From NCBI GenBank assembly GCA_951813535.1, contig OX638345.1, positions 2,759,158 through 2,823,157 of the forward strand: a stretch of 64,000 nt of DNA. Reading direction: 5' to 3'. The first letter of the stretch is position 1. Every line of letters starts with the position of its first letter. The DNA is from an uncultured Dehalococcoidia bacterium (GTDB lineage: Bacteria > Chloroflexota > Dehalococcoidia > Lucifugimonadales > UBA3495). The notes under the pieces were generated by a model. That model was given only the letters and a program-made list of their open reading frames with translations, was not told the DNA's origin and ran no database searches. Positions 51,388 to 59,843 of this stretch are shown one piece after another. The position numbers and the translations under genes are program-made.

Positions 51388-52227
51388 ATGTCTACTTTCA
51401 CTGAACGCCTCGCCGCCGCCAGCGAGGCCACCCAAAGCCTCCTCTGCGTCGGTCTCGACCCTGATCCCGCTCGTCTTCCCGTCACCGACGCAGCCGAATT
51501 CAACCGTTCCATCGTATCCGCCACCGCCGATCTGGTCTGCGCCTTCAAACCCAACCTGGCCTTCTACGAGGCCCTGGGTCTGCCCGGCTGGCGGGCGTTG
51601 GAGAAAACCGTGGGGCACATCCGTGACGTCGCCCCCCGCTGCATCATCATCGGTGACTGCAAGCGGGGTGACATCGATTCCAGCGCCGCCGCCTATGCCA
51701 CCGCGATGTTCGACGTTTGGGGCTTCGACTGCGTCACCGTTAATCCCTGGGGCGGCATGGACACCGTCGAGCCCTGGCTCACCAACCCGGAGAAAGGCGC
51801 GTTCATCTGGTGTCGCGGTTCCAATCGCGGCGCGGCGGACATTCAGGACCTCCCGGTTGAGGGCGTCGGAAACCTCACCCAGCCGGTCTACCTCCGCCTC
51901 GCGCGGCGCTCCCAGCAACGCGCCTCTCAGGGGAACCTCGGCCTCGTCGTCGGCGCCACCGCCCCGCAGCAGTTGGCCGACGTCCGCCGCATCTGCCCGG
52001 ATCTGCCCCTCCTCATCCCCGGCATCGGAGCCCAGGGCGGCGATTTGGCCGACTCGGTTCGCTGCGGCGTGGACGCCCAGGGACGTTTGGCCGTCATCAA
52101 TGCATCCCGTTCCGTAATCTACGCCTCATCCGGAGCGGACTACGCTTCCGCTGCCCGCCATGCCGCCTCCAGGCTGCGGGACGAAATCAACGCGACCCTC
52201 GACGGCATGGGGTTGGGGTGGACGTGA
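51388..52227 (+). CDS. pyrF: Orotidine 5'-phosphate decarboxylase
   Basis: The 279-residue enzyme makes UMP in the last step of pyrimidine synthesis. SLLCVGLDPDPARLP starts it. CAFKPNLAFYEALGLPGW is the substrate-binding strand, and IIIGDCKRGDIDSSAAAYA holds the catalytic DxKRxD motif. VGATAPQQLADVRRICPD and LLIPGIGAQGGD lie at the phosphate end. The length and these motifs fit the longer type 2 subfamily. The next gene overlaps its stop as TGATG. No other pyr gene is nearby. Confidence 0.95.
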   Translation: MSTFTERLAAASEATQSLLCVGLDPDPARLPVTDAAEFNRSIVSATADLVCAFKPNLAFYEALGLPGWRALEKTVGHIRDVAPRCIIIGDCKRGDIDSSAAAYATAMFDVWGFDCVTVNPWGGMDTVEPWLTNPEKGAFIWCRGSNRGAADIQDLPVEGVGNLTQPVYLRLARRSQQRASQGNLGLVVGATAPQQLADVRRICPDLPLLIPGIGAQGGDLADSVRCGVDAQGRLAVINASRSVIYASSGADYASAARHAASRLRDEINATLDGMGLGWT

Positions 52228-52448
52228 TGGTTGATGTCGCGGACCTCAGGCCCGGCGACGTCGTTCGCCTGAAAAAGCCGCACCCCTGCGGCGGCTACCA
52301 CTGGCTCGTCAACCGCGTGGGCGGCGACATCGGCCTCCGCTGCCAGACCTGCGGCCACTACGTGATGACCCCGCGCTTCCGCATCCTCAAGCGCATCCGG
52401 GAAATTACTCGCCCGACCACGGACTCCGTCGAGCCGCGCGCCAGTTGA
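52227..52448 (+). CDS. DUF951 small zinc-binding-like protein
   Basis: The 73-residue protein matches DUF951: DLRPGDVVRLKKPHPCGGYH, then LRCQTCGHYVMTPRFRI. The three cysteines, with His and Lys nearby, probably hold a zinc ion and the protein may bind RNA. The ATG at 52227 shares its first base with the pyrF stop (TGATG), so it is translated by coupling. The following MFS gene starts at its stop or just after. In other bacteria this family sits near translation or chromosome-partition genes. Its role is unknown. Confidence 0.88.
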   Translation: MVDVADLRPGDVVRLKKPHPCGGYHWLVNRVGGDIGLRCQTCGHYVMTPRFRILKRIREITRPTTDSVEPRAS

Positions 52449-52459
52449 ACGCCGGTTCG

Positions 52460-53737
52460 ATGCGGTCGGCCCTGGGTCGCCGGGGCCGTTATCACAGTGT
52501 TGCCCTCCTGTGCGCCGTCGTCGCGCTGAACAGCTTCGGCATGGGCGCCATCTCGCCCGTGCTGCCACTGTTCCTGGAGCGCGAATACGGCGTCTCCGCC
52601 ACCGAGGTCGGTATCGCCGTCGGCTTCTTCTTCGGCCTGGGCCGGCTGGTCACCAGCGTGCCCGCCGGGTACCTCGCCCAGCGCTACGGACGGCGTCCGG
52701 TTCTCGCCCTGGGCTCGGCCATCAACCTCGTCGGCGCCGCTCTCGTTTCCGTCTCCTTCAGCTACGCCTGGCTCACCGGATGGCGCTTCGTTTCCGGGTT
52801 CGGCGGCAGCATCTTCCTCACCGTCGCCACCATCTATCTCCGCGACGAAGCCACCCCTGAAACTCGTGGCCGCCTGCTCAGCCTCCAGGAGCTGAGCATC
52901 CTGGCCGGTCAGACCCTGGGGCCGCTGCTGGGCGGATATCTCGCCAGCCTGTTTGGCCTGCGCGTCCCGTTGTACGTCCAGGCAGTCTTGATGGCCGCGT
53001 CCCTGCTCGTCATCATCGTGGCCTTGCCCGAGTCCCGCTGGCGGGAACAACTGGCCACAGAAGGCGCGACTCGTCGCCGCGCCGCGCCCCAGAACCAAAA
53101 CCCCGAGGCCGGCCCTGCCGACGCTCCTCCCGACCCGGCCCGCCGCCGGGGCGCGATCTGGCGGCTGATGTTCAGCCCGGCCTTCATCCTCGTCGGGATG
53201 TTCGCGCTGATGATCGTCGCCAACCGTCAGGGCGCCCGCATGAGCGTCATGCCCCTGTTCGGACGCCAAAAGGGATTCGGTCCCGGTGACCTCGGCCTGT
53301 GGTTCAGCGTCACCCACTTCCCACAGTTCTTCACCACCCTGATGTCCGGCTACCTGTCCGACCGCTTTGGGCGCAAGACCCCCATCCTGCCCTCTATCAT
53401 CCTGATGACCCTGGGCATAGCCGCTTTCATCTGGGCGGGAAGCCTGTGGCAACTTCTTTTATCCGGCGTCTTGCTGGGAATGGGAGAAGGCCTCGGCAGC
53501 CCCGCCGGTACCGTGTTTTTCGCGGACATCGCCCCTCCGGGTTTGGAGGGCGTCACCATCGGCCTGCTGCGAACGTTCGGCGGTGTCGGAACCGTCATGG
53601 GCGCGCTGGTCCTGGGCGCTATCGCCGATGTGAGCAGCTTCTCCTGGTCGCTCTGGATCGATGCGGCCGTGTTCGCCGCATCCGGCATCGGCCTCATGAT
53701 CTTCGTGCGAGACACCTACCGACGCCGCTCCGGCTGA
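52460..53737 (+). CDS. MFS transporter (multidrug-type)
   Basis: The protein of about 425 residues has 12 hydrophobic segments. GRLVTSVPAGYLAQRYGRRP is MFS motif A between helices 2 and 3. WRFVSGFGGSIFLTVATIY and SGYLSDRFGRKTPILPSIIL follow, the latter the second motif A. A central Pro/Ala/Arg-rich loop (about 205-230) separates the halves. The ATG at 52460 gives the best start, but a TTG at 52445 overlapping the DUF951 stop is possible. It may be cotranscribed with pyrF. The substrate is unknown. Confidence 0.85.
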   Translation: MRSALGRRGRYHSVALLCAVVALNSFGMGAISPVLPLFLEREYGVSATEVGIAVGFFFGLGRLVTSVPAGYLAQRYGRRPVLALGSAINLVGAALVSVSFSYAWLTGWRFVSGFGGSIFLTVATIYLRDEATPETRGRLLSLQELSILAGQTLGPLLGGYLASLFGLRVPLYVQAVLMAASLLVIIVALPESRWREQLATEGATRRRAAPQNQNPEAGPADAPPDPARRRGAIWRLMFSPAFILVGMFALMIVANRQGARMSVMPLFGRQKGFGPGDLGLWFSVTHFPQFFTTLMSGYLSDRFGRKTPILPSIILMTLGIAAFIWAGSLWQLLLSGVLLGMGEGLGSPAGTVFFADIAPPGLEGVTIGLLRTFGGVGTVMGALVLGAIADVSSFSWSLWIDAAVFAASGIGLMIFVRDTYRRRSG

Positions 53738-54068
53738 TCGCCCGCACCCTCACCACCACCGGAACCGGATCTCGGGCGTGGGACACAGTGCGCGGGCGGC
53801 ACGGCGGTTCAATCCCCTTGCATCGAACGCTCATTCCCCGCATCGTCATTTCGGGTCGACGGACTGCTCACCCACCGCATCGTCATTCCGGCCTTGAGCC
53901 GGAATCCAGGAAGCTTCCCAATCGGGACATCGCCGTTCTTCAGCGCCTCGAGTTCCCGCGCCTGCAAAATTGTCGTCGCCCTCGGATTCTCGACCTCACG
54001 TCGGAACCGCCACTTGCAACCCGGCCGGCGATCATCTCGATCCACCTCAGCGACGGGGCTTTCCTCGA
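53738..54068. other. Intergenic region between convergent MFS genes
   Basis: About 331 bases. It holds the GTCATTCC hairpin at 53881-53910 and a related partial copy starting at about 53843. A minus-strand open frame (53809-54213) is repeat-derived and overlaps the next gene, so I do not call it. Confidence 0.5.
53881..53910 (+). repeat. GTCATTCC-type hairpin repeat, copy 2
   Basis: GTCATTCCGGCCTTGAGCCG followed by GAATCCAGG forms a hairpin with arms ATTCCGGC and GCCGGAAT. This is a widely seen class of short intergenic repeat in bacteria. A related copy is at 47419-47444. Confidence 0.75.
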
Positions 54069-55415
54069 TCACGAACCCTCGACCGCTTCGGGCGCCGCCG
54101 CGATCATGGACGGGTGTTGCACCCTGACCCTGGTCAGCAGCACGCTCCCGATAAGGAATAGCAGCGCGCTGGCTCCCAGCAGCGCCGTGTAGCCGAAGCC
54201 CGGCCCGAACCACACCGCAACCAGGTCGGGCAACGGGCCTATCGCCTTGGCCCCCGCCGCTCCGATCAACGTTCCCAGGTTCACCACGCCCATGTGCTGC
54301 GCTTCCCGCCCCGGAGTCCCCAGGTCATTGGCCAACGCCCAGTGCGTGGTCAGAATGATGCCTACCGCGCCCCCGATAACGCTCGCTACCACTACCGCCA
54401 ACAGGTACGTGCTAACCCACATCATCCCAATCGTTGCCAGCACGGCGACTGCGGCCCCCGCAGCCAGCACCGGTTTCCGTCCGACGCGGTCGGACAGCCA
54501 GCCCGACGGGTACGTCGTCAGCACCAGCATCCCGCCAATGCCGATGATCGCAACCCCCAACGCCTGCGCCGGGTTCTCCACTTGCACCTTGTCCCGCAGG
54601 AAAAACAGCCCGTAGGTGGTGAAGATCACCACCCCCGCCAGGAAAGCAACTCGGGAAGCAACGAACCAGGGCAGGTCCGGATGCAGCCGAGCCATGCTGG
54701 TCGACTCCGGGAAAGCCATCGCGGCCCGGTGGAACACTACCGCCGCCGCGCCGCCCCCGTCGCGCACTCGTCGGTAGATGGTCGTCGAGCTGATTGCCGC
54801 CGTGGCCAGTATCGCCAGCGCGAACATTGCCAGGGTCGCCCACAGCCAGTAGGCGCCGTCCGGATGGGAATAATGCCCGACCATCAGCGCCGCCAGGCAC
54901 AGGATGCTGGCTCCGCCCAGCGCTTCGAGCAGTGTTTTTATCGACGCCGCCACTCCCATGCGGTTCGCCGGTACCAACTCCCTGATGCTGGCCAGGTACG
55001 GCGAATACGCGATCCCCGAGTTAATCTGAATGAACAGCCACACCACCAACAGGCTGCTGTAGGTCAGCGGCGTTGCCAGCGCGATCAGGGCCACCGGTAT
55101 GCACACGCAGGCCCAGAGCATGTACGGCAGGCGCCTCCCCAGCCTCGACCGCGTCCGGTCGCTCGCCCATCCCACGGGCACCTGCACCAGCGCCGCCGCC
55201 AGCAGCCCGGCCAATCCGAGCATTCCCAGCAGTGTATTCTTCGCCGCCTCGGGCGCAACTTCCAGCACCAGCATCGGCAGCACCGCGGTGTCCATGGCCA
55301 GCACAAATCCGGCCAGGCCAAAGCTGTACGCGTTCAACCGCGCCAGTGACCACTTTCCCCAGGTTTCCGTTCCCGCCGCCGACTCCGGCAAAGTCCTGTA
55401 ACCGTATGCGTCCAT
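54069..55415 (-). CDS. MFS transporter (GPH/sugar-carrier-like)
   Basis: The 448-residue protein has 12 hydrophobic segments. VPVGWASDRTRSRLGRRLPY is the cytoplasmic loop between helices 2 and 3, with the DRTRSRxGRRxP motif common to sugar:cation (GPH) and related carriers. YPSGWLSDRVGRKPVLAAGA is the equivalent loop in the second half. A short basic loop near 215-225 divides the halves. It starts at the ATG at 55415, 91 bases from the left end of the insertion sequence. The substrate may be a sugar or nucleoside-type solute; this is a guess from the loop motif. Confidence 0.82.
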   Translation of the reverse strand: MDAYGYRTLPESAAGTETWGKWSLARLNAYSFGLAGFVLAMDTAVLPMLVLEVAPEAAKNTLLGMLGLAGLLAAALVQVPVGWASDRTRSRLGRRLPYMLWACVCIPVALIALATPLTYSSLLVVWLFIQINSGIAYSPYLASIRELVPANRMGVAASIKTLLEALGGASILCLAALMVGHYSHPDGAYWLWATLAMFALAILATAAISSTTIYRRVRDGGGAAAVVFHRAAMAFPESTSMARLHPDLPWFVASRVAFLAGVVIFTTYGLFFLRDKVQVENPAQALGVAIIGIGGMLVLTTYPSGWLSDRVGRKPVLAAGAAVAVLATIGMMWVSTYLLAVVVASVIGGAVGIILTTHWALANDLGTPGREAQHMGVVNLGTLIGAAGAKAIGPLPDLVAVWFGPGFGYTALLGASALLFLIGSVLLTRVRVQHPSMIAAAPEAVEGS

Positions 55416-55496
55416 CGCGGCCTTGTGAAGTTTAATATTCCTTATCTAGCAGACGCTCTATGCTACAATGCCGCCGCCGGGGTATCAAACCCGGCT

Positions 55497-55506
55497 TTTC
55501 CGTACC
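55497..55506 (+). repeat. Target site duplication, left copy
   Basis: TTTCCGTACC directly abuts the left inverted repeat of the insertion sequence. The same ten bases occur right after the right end at 56737-56746. Confidence 0.92.
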
Positions 55507-56736
55507 CAGGGCAATCGCATTTCAGATTATTCTAAAAATCGGGCTAAAGTGTTGCCACGATCTGATTGTCTGAGGTGCGTGGTGGAGATGGACAATGTAC
55601 CGCTTTCGATTGCCGAACGGTTTGGAATGCTGGAAGACCCGAGAACCGGACATGCCAAAAGGCATGAGTTGCTGGACATCATCGTCATCACTCTTTGCGC
55701 GGTGATCTGTTGCGCCGACAACTGGGTGGAGATTGAGGAGTTCGGTAAAGCCAAGGAGGATTGGTTCCGCCGCTTCTTGCAGTTGCCAAACGGCATACCC
55801 TCCCACGACACCTTTGGTCGGGTGTTTGGTCTGCTGGACCCGGAGCAGTTTTCGGCCTGTTTCATGGACTGGGTACGCTCGGTGAGTGAACTGGCCCAGG
55901 GTGAGGTGGTGGCGATAGATGGCAAGACCCTGCGGGGTTGCCATGACCGGGCCAACGGCCGAGGTGCGCTGCATATGGTCAGCGCGTGGGCCACCGAGAA
56001 CCGGATGGTGTTGGGACAGACCCGCACCGAGGCCCATTCCAACGAGATCACGGCGATACCGGAACTGCTCAAGGTGTTGGAACTGAAGGGTTGCCTGGTG
56101 ACGATAGACGCCATGGGCTGCCAGAGGAACATCGCCCAGCAGGTGGTGCAGGGGGGCGCTGACTACCTGCTGGCGGTGAAGGCCAACCAGGGAGAGTTGC
56201 ACCAGAACATCAAGGACCTGTTCGCCTGCTGTGAGCGTGTAGGATGGGATGGTGTGGCTTACAGCCACCACCAACAGGTGGGCAAAGACCACGGCCGGCT
56301 GGAACGGCGGGAGTGCTGGGCGATCACCGACCCAGAGGAACTGACCTACGTGGACCCCCAGCGCCAATGGGCCAGCCTGGGCGCGGTGGCCCGGGTCAGC
56401 TACCGACGGGACGCTACCACCGATGCCCCAACCGATACCCGCTACTACATCTGCAGCTATCCGGCGGACGCGGCCACGCTGCTGGCATCGGCCAGAAGCC
56501 ACTGGAGCATCGAGAACAGCCTGCACTGGGTGCTGGACGTGGCCTTCGACGAGGACCACAGCCGAGTGAGGACCGGCCACGCTGACCAGAACCTGGCAGT
56601 GATCAGGCACTTGGCACTGAACCTGCTCAAGCAGGAACGCACCGCCAAAGTCGGCATCAAGGCCAAACGCAAAAAAGCCGGATGGGACTTCGATTACCTG
56701 CTCAAAGTCCTATCCCTGTGAAATGCGATTGCCCTG
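55507..56736 (+). mobile_element. Intact ISAs1-family insertion sequence, 1230 bp
   Basis: The ends are perfect 18-base inverted repeats: 55507-55524 and 56719-56736, starting CAGGGCAATCGC. A perfect 10-base direct repeat flanks the element, matching the 8-10 base duplication of ISAs1 elements. One transposase gene fills the interior and its stop codon is the first three bases of the right repeat. The absence of mutations between the ends and between the duplications indicates recent insertion. It landed between an MFS gene and the BtuF-like gene without breaking either. Confidence 0.95.
55588..56721 (+). CDS. ISAs1-family DDE transposase
   Basis: The 377-residue transposase is full length. 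DPRTGHAKRHELLDIIVITL is the N-terminal DUF4338-like segment of the family. The catalytic acids appear in VVAIDGKTLRG (Asp111), CLVTIDAMGCQRNIAQQVV, and WSIENSLHWVLDVAFDED (the Glu). The ATG at 55588 gives the standard start. A GTG at 55582 or the longer frame back to 55468, which crosses the left end of the element, are less likely. The last codon is followed by TGA inside the right inverted repeat. No frameshift is needed for expression. Confidence 0.94.
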   Translation: MDNVPLSIAERFGMLEDPRTGHAKRHELLDIIVITLCAVICCADNWVEIEEFGKAKEDWFRRFLQLPNGIPSHDTFGRVFGLLDPEQFSACFMDWVRSVSELAQGEVVAIDGKTLRGCHDRANGRGALHMVSAWATENRMVLGQTRTEAHSNEITAIPELLKVLELKGCLVTIDAMGCQRNIAQQVVQGGADYLLAVKANQGELHQNIKDLFACCERVGWDGVAYSHHQQVGKDHGRLERRECWAITDPEELTYVDPQRQWASLGAVARVSYRRDATTDAPTDTRYYICSYPADAATLLASARSHWSIENSLHWVLDVAFDEDHSRVRTGHADQNLAVIRHLALNLLKQERTAKVGIKAKRKKAGWDFDYLLKVLSL

Positions 56737-56746
56737 TTTCCGTACC
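56737..56746 (+). repeat. Target site duplication, right copy
   Basis: TTTCCGTACC directly follows the right inverted repeat and equals the ten bases at 55497-55506. Confidence 0.92.
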
Positions 56747-56801
56747 CCGTGGTCACGCCTGCGTCTTGGTTCCGTTCGCCAGGATCTTTCGGTTCTCCCC
56801 G

Positions 56802-56912
56802 TTGTCATTGCGAGCGAAGCGCGGCAATCTCGTTGCGATGTGATTCTCGGTGCGGCGGCAACCAGCCCGGCTTTGCGAGATTGCCACGTCGCTCTGCTCT
56901 TCGCAATGACAA
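56802..56912 (+). repeat. TTGTCATTGCGA-type long inverted repeat
   Basis: TTGTCATTGCGA (56802-56813) and TCGCAATGACAA (56901-56912) are perfect inverted ends of a 111-base element. Inner arms GGCAATCTCG and CGAGATTGCC (about 56823 and 56876) pair too. The outer flanks CTTTCGGTT and AACCGAAAG extend the pairing with one seven-base offset. This type of repeat is common between genes in several phyla. It fills most of the gap between the insertion sequence and the BtuF-like gene; only about 130 bases remain for a promoter. Confidence 0.85.
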
Positions 56913-57042
56913 CCGAAAGACCCTGTTCCGGTCGCTGGGAGGCTTGATTTTTTCGGTTTGTACGGTAGCCTTGCAGCATCCAACCGCAATCCCGGCTCTG
57001 CGGAAAACGGGTCTCCCTTCTAGGCCTGGAGGCGTCCTGACC

Positions 57043-58056
57043 ATGCGTATCTGTTCATTGTTGCCCAGCGGCACCGAAATCCTGTTCGCCCTGGGGCTGC
57101 AGGATCAGATCATCGGCGTCACCGACCTGTGCGACTACCCTCCGGAAGCCGCGACCATCCGGGTGGTCTGCCGGAGTCGCATCGATCCCTCGGTTATGTC
57201 CAGCGAGGAAGTCGAGGCCGAGATGCACCGCATCCTGTCCAGCGGCGAAAGCCCCTACGAACTCGACGTCGATTGGCTTCAGGCTGCTGCGCCCGACCTC
57301 GTGATCACCCAGGACCTTTGCTACTTCTGCGAAATCGATGCCGGCACGGTCCAGCGCGCCGTCGAACCCATCCCCGCGCCTCCGACGGTCCTCAACCTGA
57401 ACCCCCGCACCCTGGATGAGATCCTGGATAGTTTCCTCGAAGTGGGAGCAGCCTGCGCCGTCCCCGGTCCCGCGCGTCTCCTCGTATCCGATCTGAAAGC
57501 GCGCATCGACGCGGTGGCGCGCCAGGTGAACGGAGCCCGCTTCCGCCCCGCGGTGTTCTCGGTCGAGGGCGTCAACCCTCTCGTGATCGGCGGCCATTGG
57601 GTGACCGATTTGCTGGCGCGGGCCGGCGGCCGCTTGCCGGAGCGTTTCGTCCCCGGCTGCCCCGCCGAACGCATCCTTTGGGAAGACATACTTGCGGCAC
57701 GGCCCGAAAAACTCTACATCGACCTGTGCTCTTCCGACCTTTCCCGCAGCGTCCGTGAGATTCCCTGGCTGGCCGCCCAGTCCGGCTGGAGCGACCTGCC
57801 CGCCGTGCGCTCCGGGGAGGTCTACCTTATCGACCACAGTACCCTGAGCCGCCCCGGTCCCCGGGTCGTCGATGGTCTCGAACTGCTCGCCCAACTCACC
57901 CATCCGGACCTCTTCGAAGGCCACATCCCCCCGGACACCGTGTTGAAACTGGATCTGAACGCGGCTCACAGCGATCTGGATCTAATCGGCGACGCCTTCA
58001 AACCCTGGCCGGACCCGGCATCCATCGGCACACATCCGGTCGCGGCCGCCATTTGA
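57043..58056 (+). CDS. BtuF-like cobalamin/iron-siderophore binding domain protein without signal peptide
   Basis: The 337-residue protein has the helical-backbone two-lobe fold of BtuF/FhuD. The start MRICSLLPSGTEILFALGL is the family's first strand and helix. IGVTDLCDYP, LVITQDLCYFCEID and GVNPLVIGGHWVTDLLARAGG follow. PEKLYIDLCSS and REIPWLAAQSGWSDLPAVRS mark the second lobe. A GGAGG site lies 11 bases before the ATG at 57043. No signal peptide or lipobox is present, so it should be cytoplasmic. No permease or ATPase genes adjoin. Such proteins may sense or carry corrinoid inside the cell; this is inferred. Confidence 0.82.
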   Translation: MRICSLLPSGTEILFALGLQDQIIGVTDLCDYPPEAATIRVVCRSRIDPSVMSSEEVEAEMHRILSSGESPYELDVDWLQAAAPDLVITQDLCYFCEIDAGTVQRAVEPIPAPPTVLNLNPRTLDEILDSFLEVGAACAVPGPARLLVSDLKARIDAVARQVNGARFRPAVFSVEGVNPLVIGGHWVTDLLARAGGRLPERFVPGCPAERILWEDILAARPEKLYIDLCSSDLSRSVREIPWLAAQSGWSDLPAVRSGEVYLIDHSTLSRPGPRVVDGLELLAQLTHPDLFEGHIPPDTVLKLDLNAAHSDLDLIGDAFKPWPDPASIGTHPVAAAI

Positions 58057-58136
58057 CCGTCTTGCGGATGACCGTCTGGCATTAGTGATACTGGGCGGGT
58101 ATAATCATCGCCAACCTAACCGGGGGTAAACGCGCA

Positions 58137-58625
58137 GTGGTTAGTCAAGATGAGTTTCGGCAGGCCATGTCAAAGTTTGCGACTGGGGTCACGGTCATCA
58201 CCACCCTCGACCCGTCGGGCAATCCCCACGCGATGACCGCCAATGCATTCACTTCAGTCTGCCTGGACCCGCCGACTCTTCTCGTATGCGTGGCCCATAA
58301 CACCATAACCTACGGCTACGTGGAGGAACAGAAGCGCATCGGCGTCAACGTGTTGCGCGAAGAGCAGGAAGAGTTGGGCCGCTACTTCGCCCGCCGGCCT
58401 GAACAGCGGGAGGGCAACCCGGACTATTCCTACACCAAGGGTGCCCACGACGTGCCCGAGCTTGATGGCTCCATGGTCTTTTTCAATTGCGACATCGTTG
58501 GGTCCCACGTCTACGGCGACCACACCATCTATGTGGGCGAGGTCCGCGAGATGCGCCGCGCCGGCGAGGACGCCAACCCATTGATGTTCTACGACAGCCA
58601 CTGGTACCATCCGGCCCACGAATAG
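58137..58625 (+). CDS. Flavin reductase-like protein
   Basis: The 162-residue protein is a flavin reductase-like FMN-binding split-barrel. DEFRQAMSKFATGVTVITTL is the family start. AMTANAFTSVCLDPPTLLVC is the flavin-binding stretch, and KRIGVNVLREEQEELGRYFA follows. HTIYVGEVREMR ends the fold. The start codon is GTG at 58137 with GGGGGT about nine bases upstream. Such enzymes reduce FMN or FAD with NAD(P)H and hand it to a monooxygenase. The LLM gene begins 116 bases downstream on the same strand, so the two could be a two-component system. Confidence 0.9.
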   Translation: MVSQDEFRQAMSKFATGVTVITTLDPSGNPHAMTANAFTSVCLDPPTLLVCVAHNTITYGYVEEQKRIGVNVLREEQEELGRYFARRPEQREGNPDYSYTKGAHDVPELDGSMVFFNCDIVGSHVYGDHTIYVGEVREMRRAGEDANPLMFYDSHWYHPAHE

Positions 58626-58741
58626 CCGCTTGACCGCCGTTTGGTCCCACCCGTGAATCACGAGGGCAGGTGTGCAACCTGCCCTCTGCCGTACCGGCGC
58701 CCGAAGATTTCACTGTCCCGTACCATCCTGCCAGGCCGGCC

Positions 58742-59710
58742 ATGACCACGTCAGCAAACTCCCCTGCCGATACCGACGCCCTCCACTTCGGCGCCAGCAT
58801 GGCTCTTCCCGCCAGTCGCACCGCCGAGCAGGCGCGCCTCATGGAAGAGCTCGGCTTCGAATACATGGGAGCCGGCGAGCACTTCATGCGCGGCCGCCCG
58901 CCCGGCCCGACCCACGCGGCGCTGCCGCTGCTCGCCGTCGCCGCCGGGGCAACCCAGCGGATGCGCGTCGTCACGTCCGTCACCCTGGCTCCCTTCTACC
59001 ACCCTCTGATGCTGGCCCGCATGACCGCCACCCTGGACATCGCCTCCGGCGGCCGGCTGACTCTCGGCGTCGGTGTCGGCGGCGAGTTCCCCATGGAATA
59101 CGAAAACGCCGGTCTCGATATCCGCCGCCGCGGTCGCCGCACTGACGAGTGCCTCGACGCCCTTCGCCGCCTCTGGACCGAGGACTCCGTCACCTTCCAG
59201 GGACGCCACTATACCCTCGATGAAGCGGCCATCAACCCCAAACCCGAACAGCAGCCGCACCCTCCCATTTGGGTCGCCGGCCGTCGTGACGCCGCCATGC
59301 GCCGAGCGGTCCGCTACGGAAACGGCTGGCTGCCTTACTTCTACAGCCCGGAACGCTATCGGGACAGCGTGACCAGGATCGCCGCCTTCGCCGAGGAAGA
59401 AAACCGCGACATCAGCAACTTCCAGTGGGCTTTTTTCCCGTACATCACCCTGGCGCCCACTGAGGAACAGGCGGCCCGCACCGCCGCCGCCGCCCTCGGC
59501 AACCAGTATCTCTACGGCGGTGAGTTCATAAACATCGTGCGCCGCTATTGCTTGTTAGGCACGCCCCGGATGTGCATCGAAAGGCTGCAGGAATACATCG
59601 ACGCCGGCGCCCGATATATAATTTTCAGTATCGCCGCCCCTCGCGAGGACCGGCGTCGCCATCTCGAAGTCATTGCCAAAGATATCGTCCCCCATTTTCG
59701 CGGACGTTGA
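58742..59710 (+). CDS. LLM class flavin-dependent oxidoreductase
   Basis: The 322-residue protein is a luciferase-like TIM barrel. LHFGASMALPASRTAEQARL begins the barrel. RMRVVTSVTLAPFYHPLMLA, GGRLTLGVGVGGEFPMEYEN, and RRDAAMRRAVRYGNGWLPYF are family landmarks, and the C-terminus has LGTPRMCIERLQEYIDAGAR. The ATG at 58742 fits the fold; an upstream GTG at 58670 adds 24 residues without similarity. It differs clearly from the other LLM gene at 24364-25488. The flavin reductase lies directly upstream. F420 or FMN use cannot be decided. Confidence 0.9.
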   Translation: MTTSANSPADTDALHFGASMALPASRTAEQARLMEELGFEYMGAGEHFMRGRPPGPTHAALPLLAVAAGATQRMRVVTSVTLAPFYHPLMLARMTATLDIASGGRLTLGVGVGGEFPMEYENAGLDIRRRGRRTDECLDALRRLWTEDSVTFQGRHYTLDEAAINPKPEQQPHPPIWVAGRRDAAMRRAVRYGNGWLPYFYSPERYRDSVTRIAAFAEEENRDISNFQWAFFPYITLAPTEEQAARTAAAALGNQYLYGGEFINIVRRYCLLGTPRMCIERLQEYIDAGARYIIFSIAAPREDRRRHLEVIAKDIVPHFRGR

Positions 59711-59743
59711 TTTCTCTCTCACGGCGCAATTGCAGGTAGAATG

Positions 59744-59770
59744 TTGGCGTCCGAGCCAATGTTGTATAAT
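59744..59770 (+). promoter_or_regulatory. Candidate promoter of the radical SAM-fabF-recJ run
   Basis: TTGGCG (59744-59749) and a perfect TATAAT (59765-59770) are 15 bases apart, 73 bases before the start codon. The spacing is a little short, but the -10 box is perfect. Confidence 0.5.
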
Positions 59771-59843
59771 AACCGCTAACCTCCAAATCTAACTCGCACC
59801 AACAACCGCTCCTGTCCAAAGGCATCGGAGTACGTGAGCTAAA

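Noticed and set aside
53809..54213. Minus-strand open frame between two MFS genes
   Set aside because: It runs through hairpin repeats and overlaps the end of the MFS gene; the translated protein looks random.
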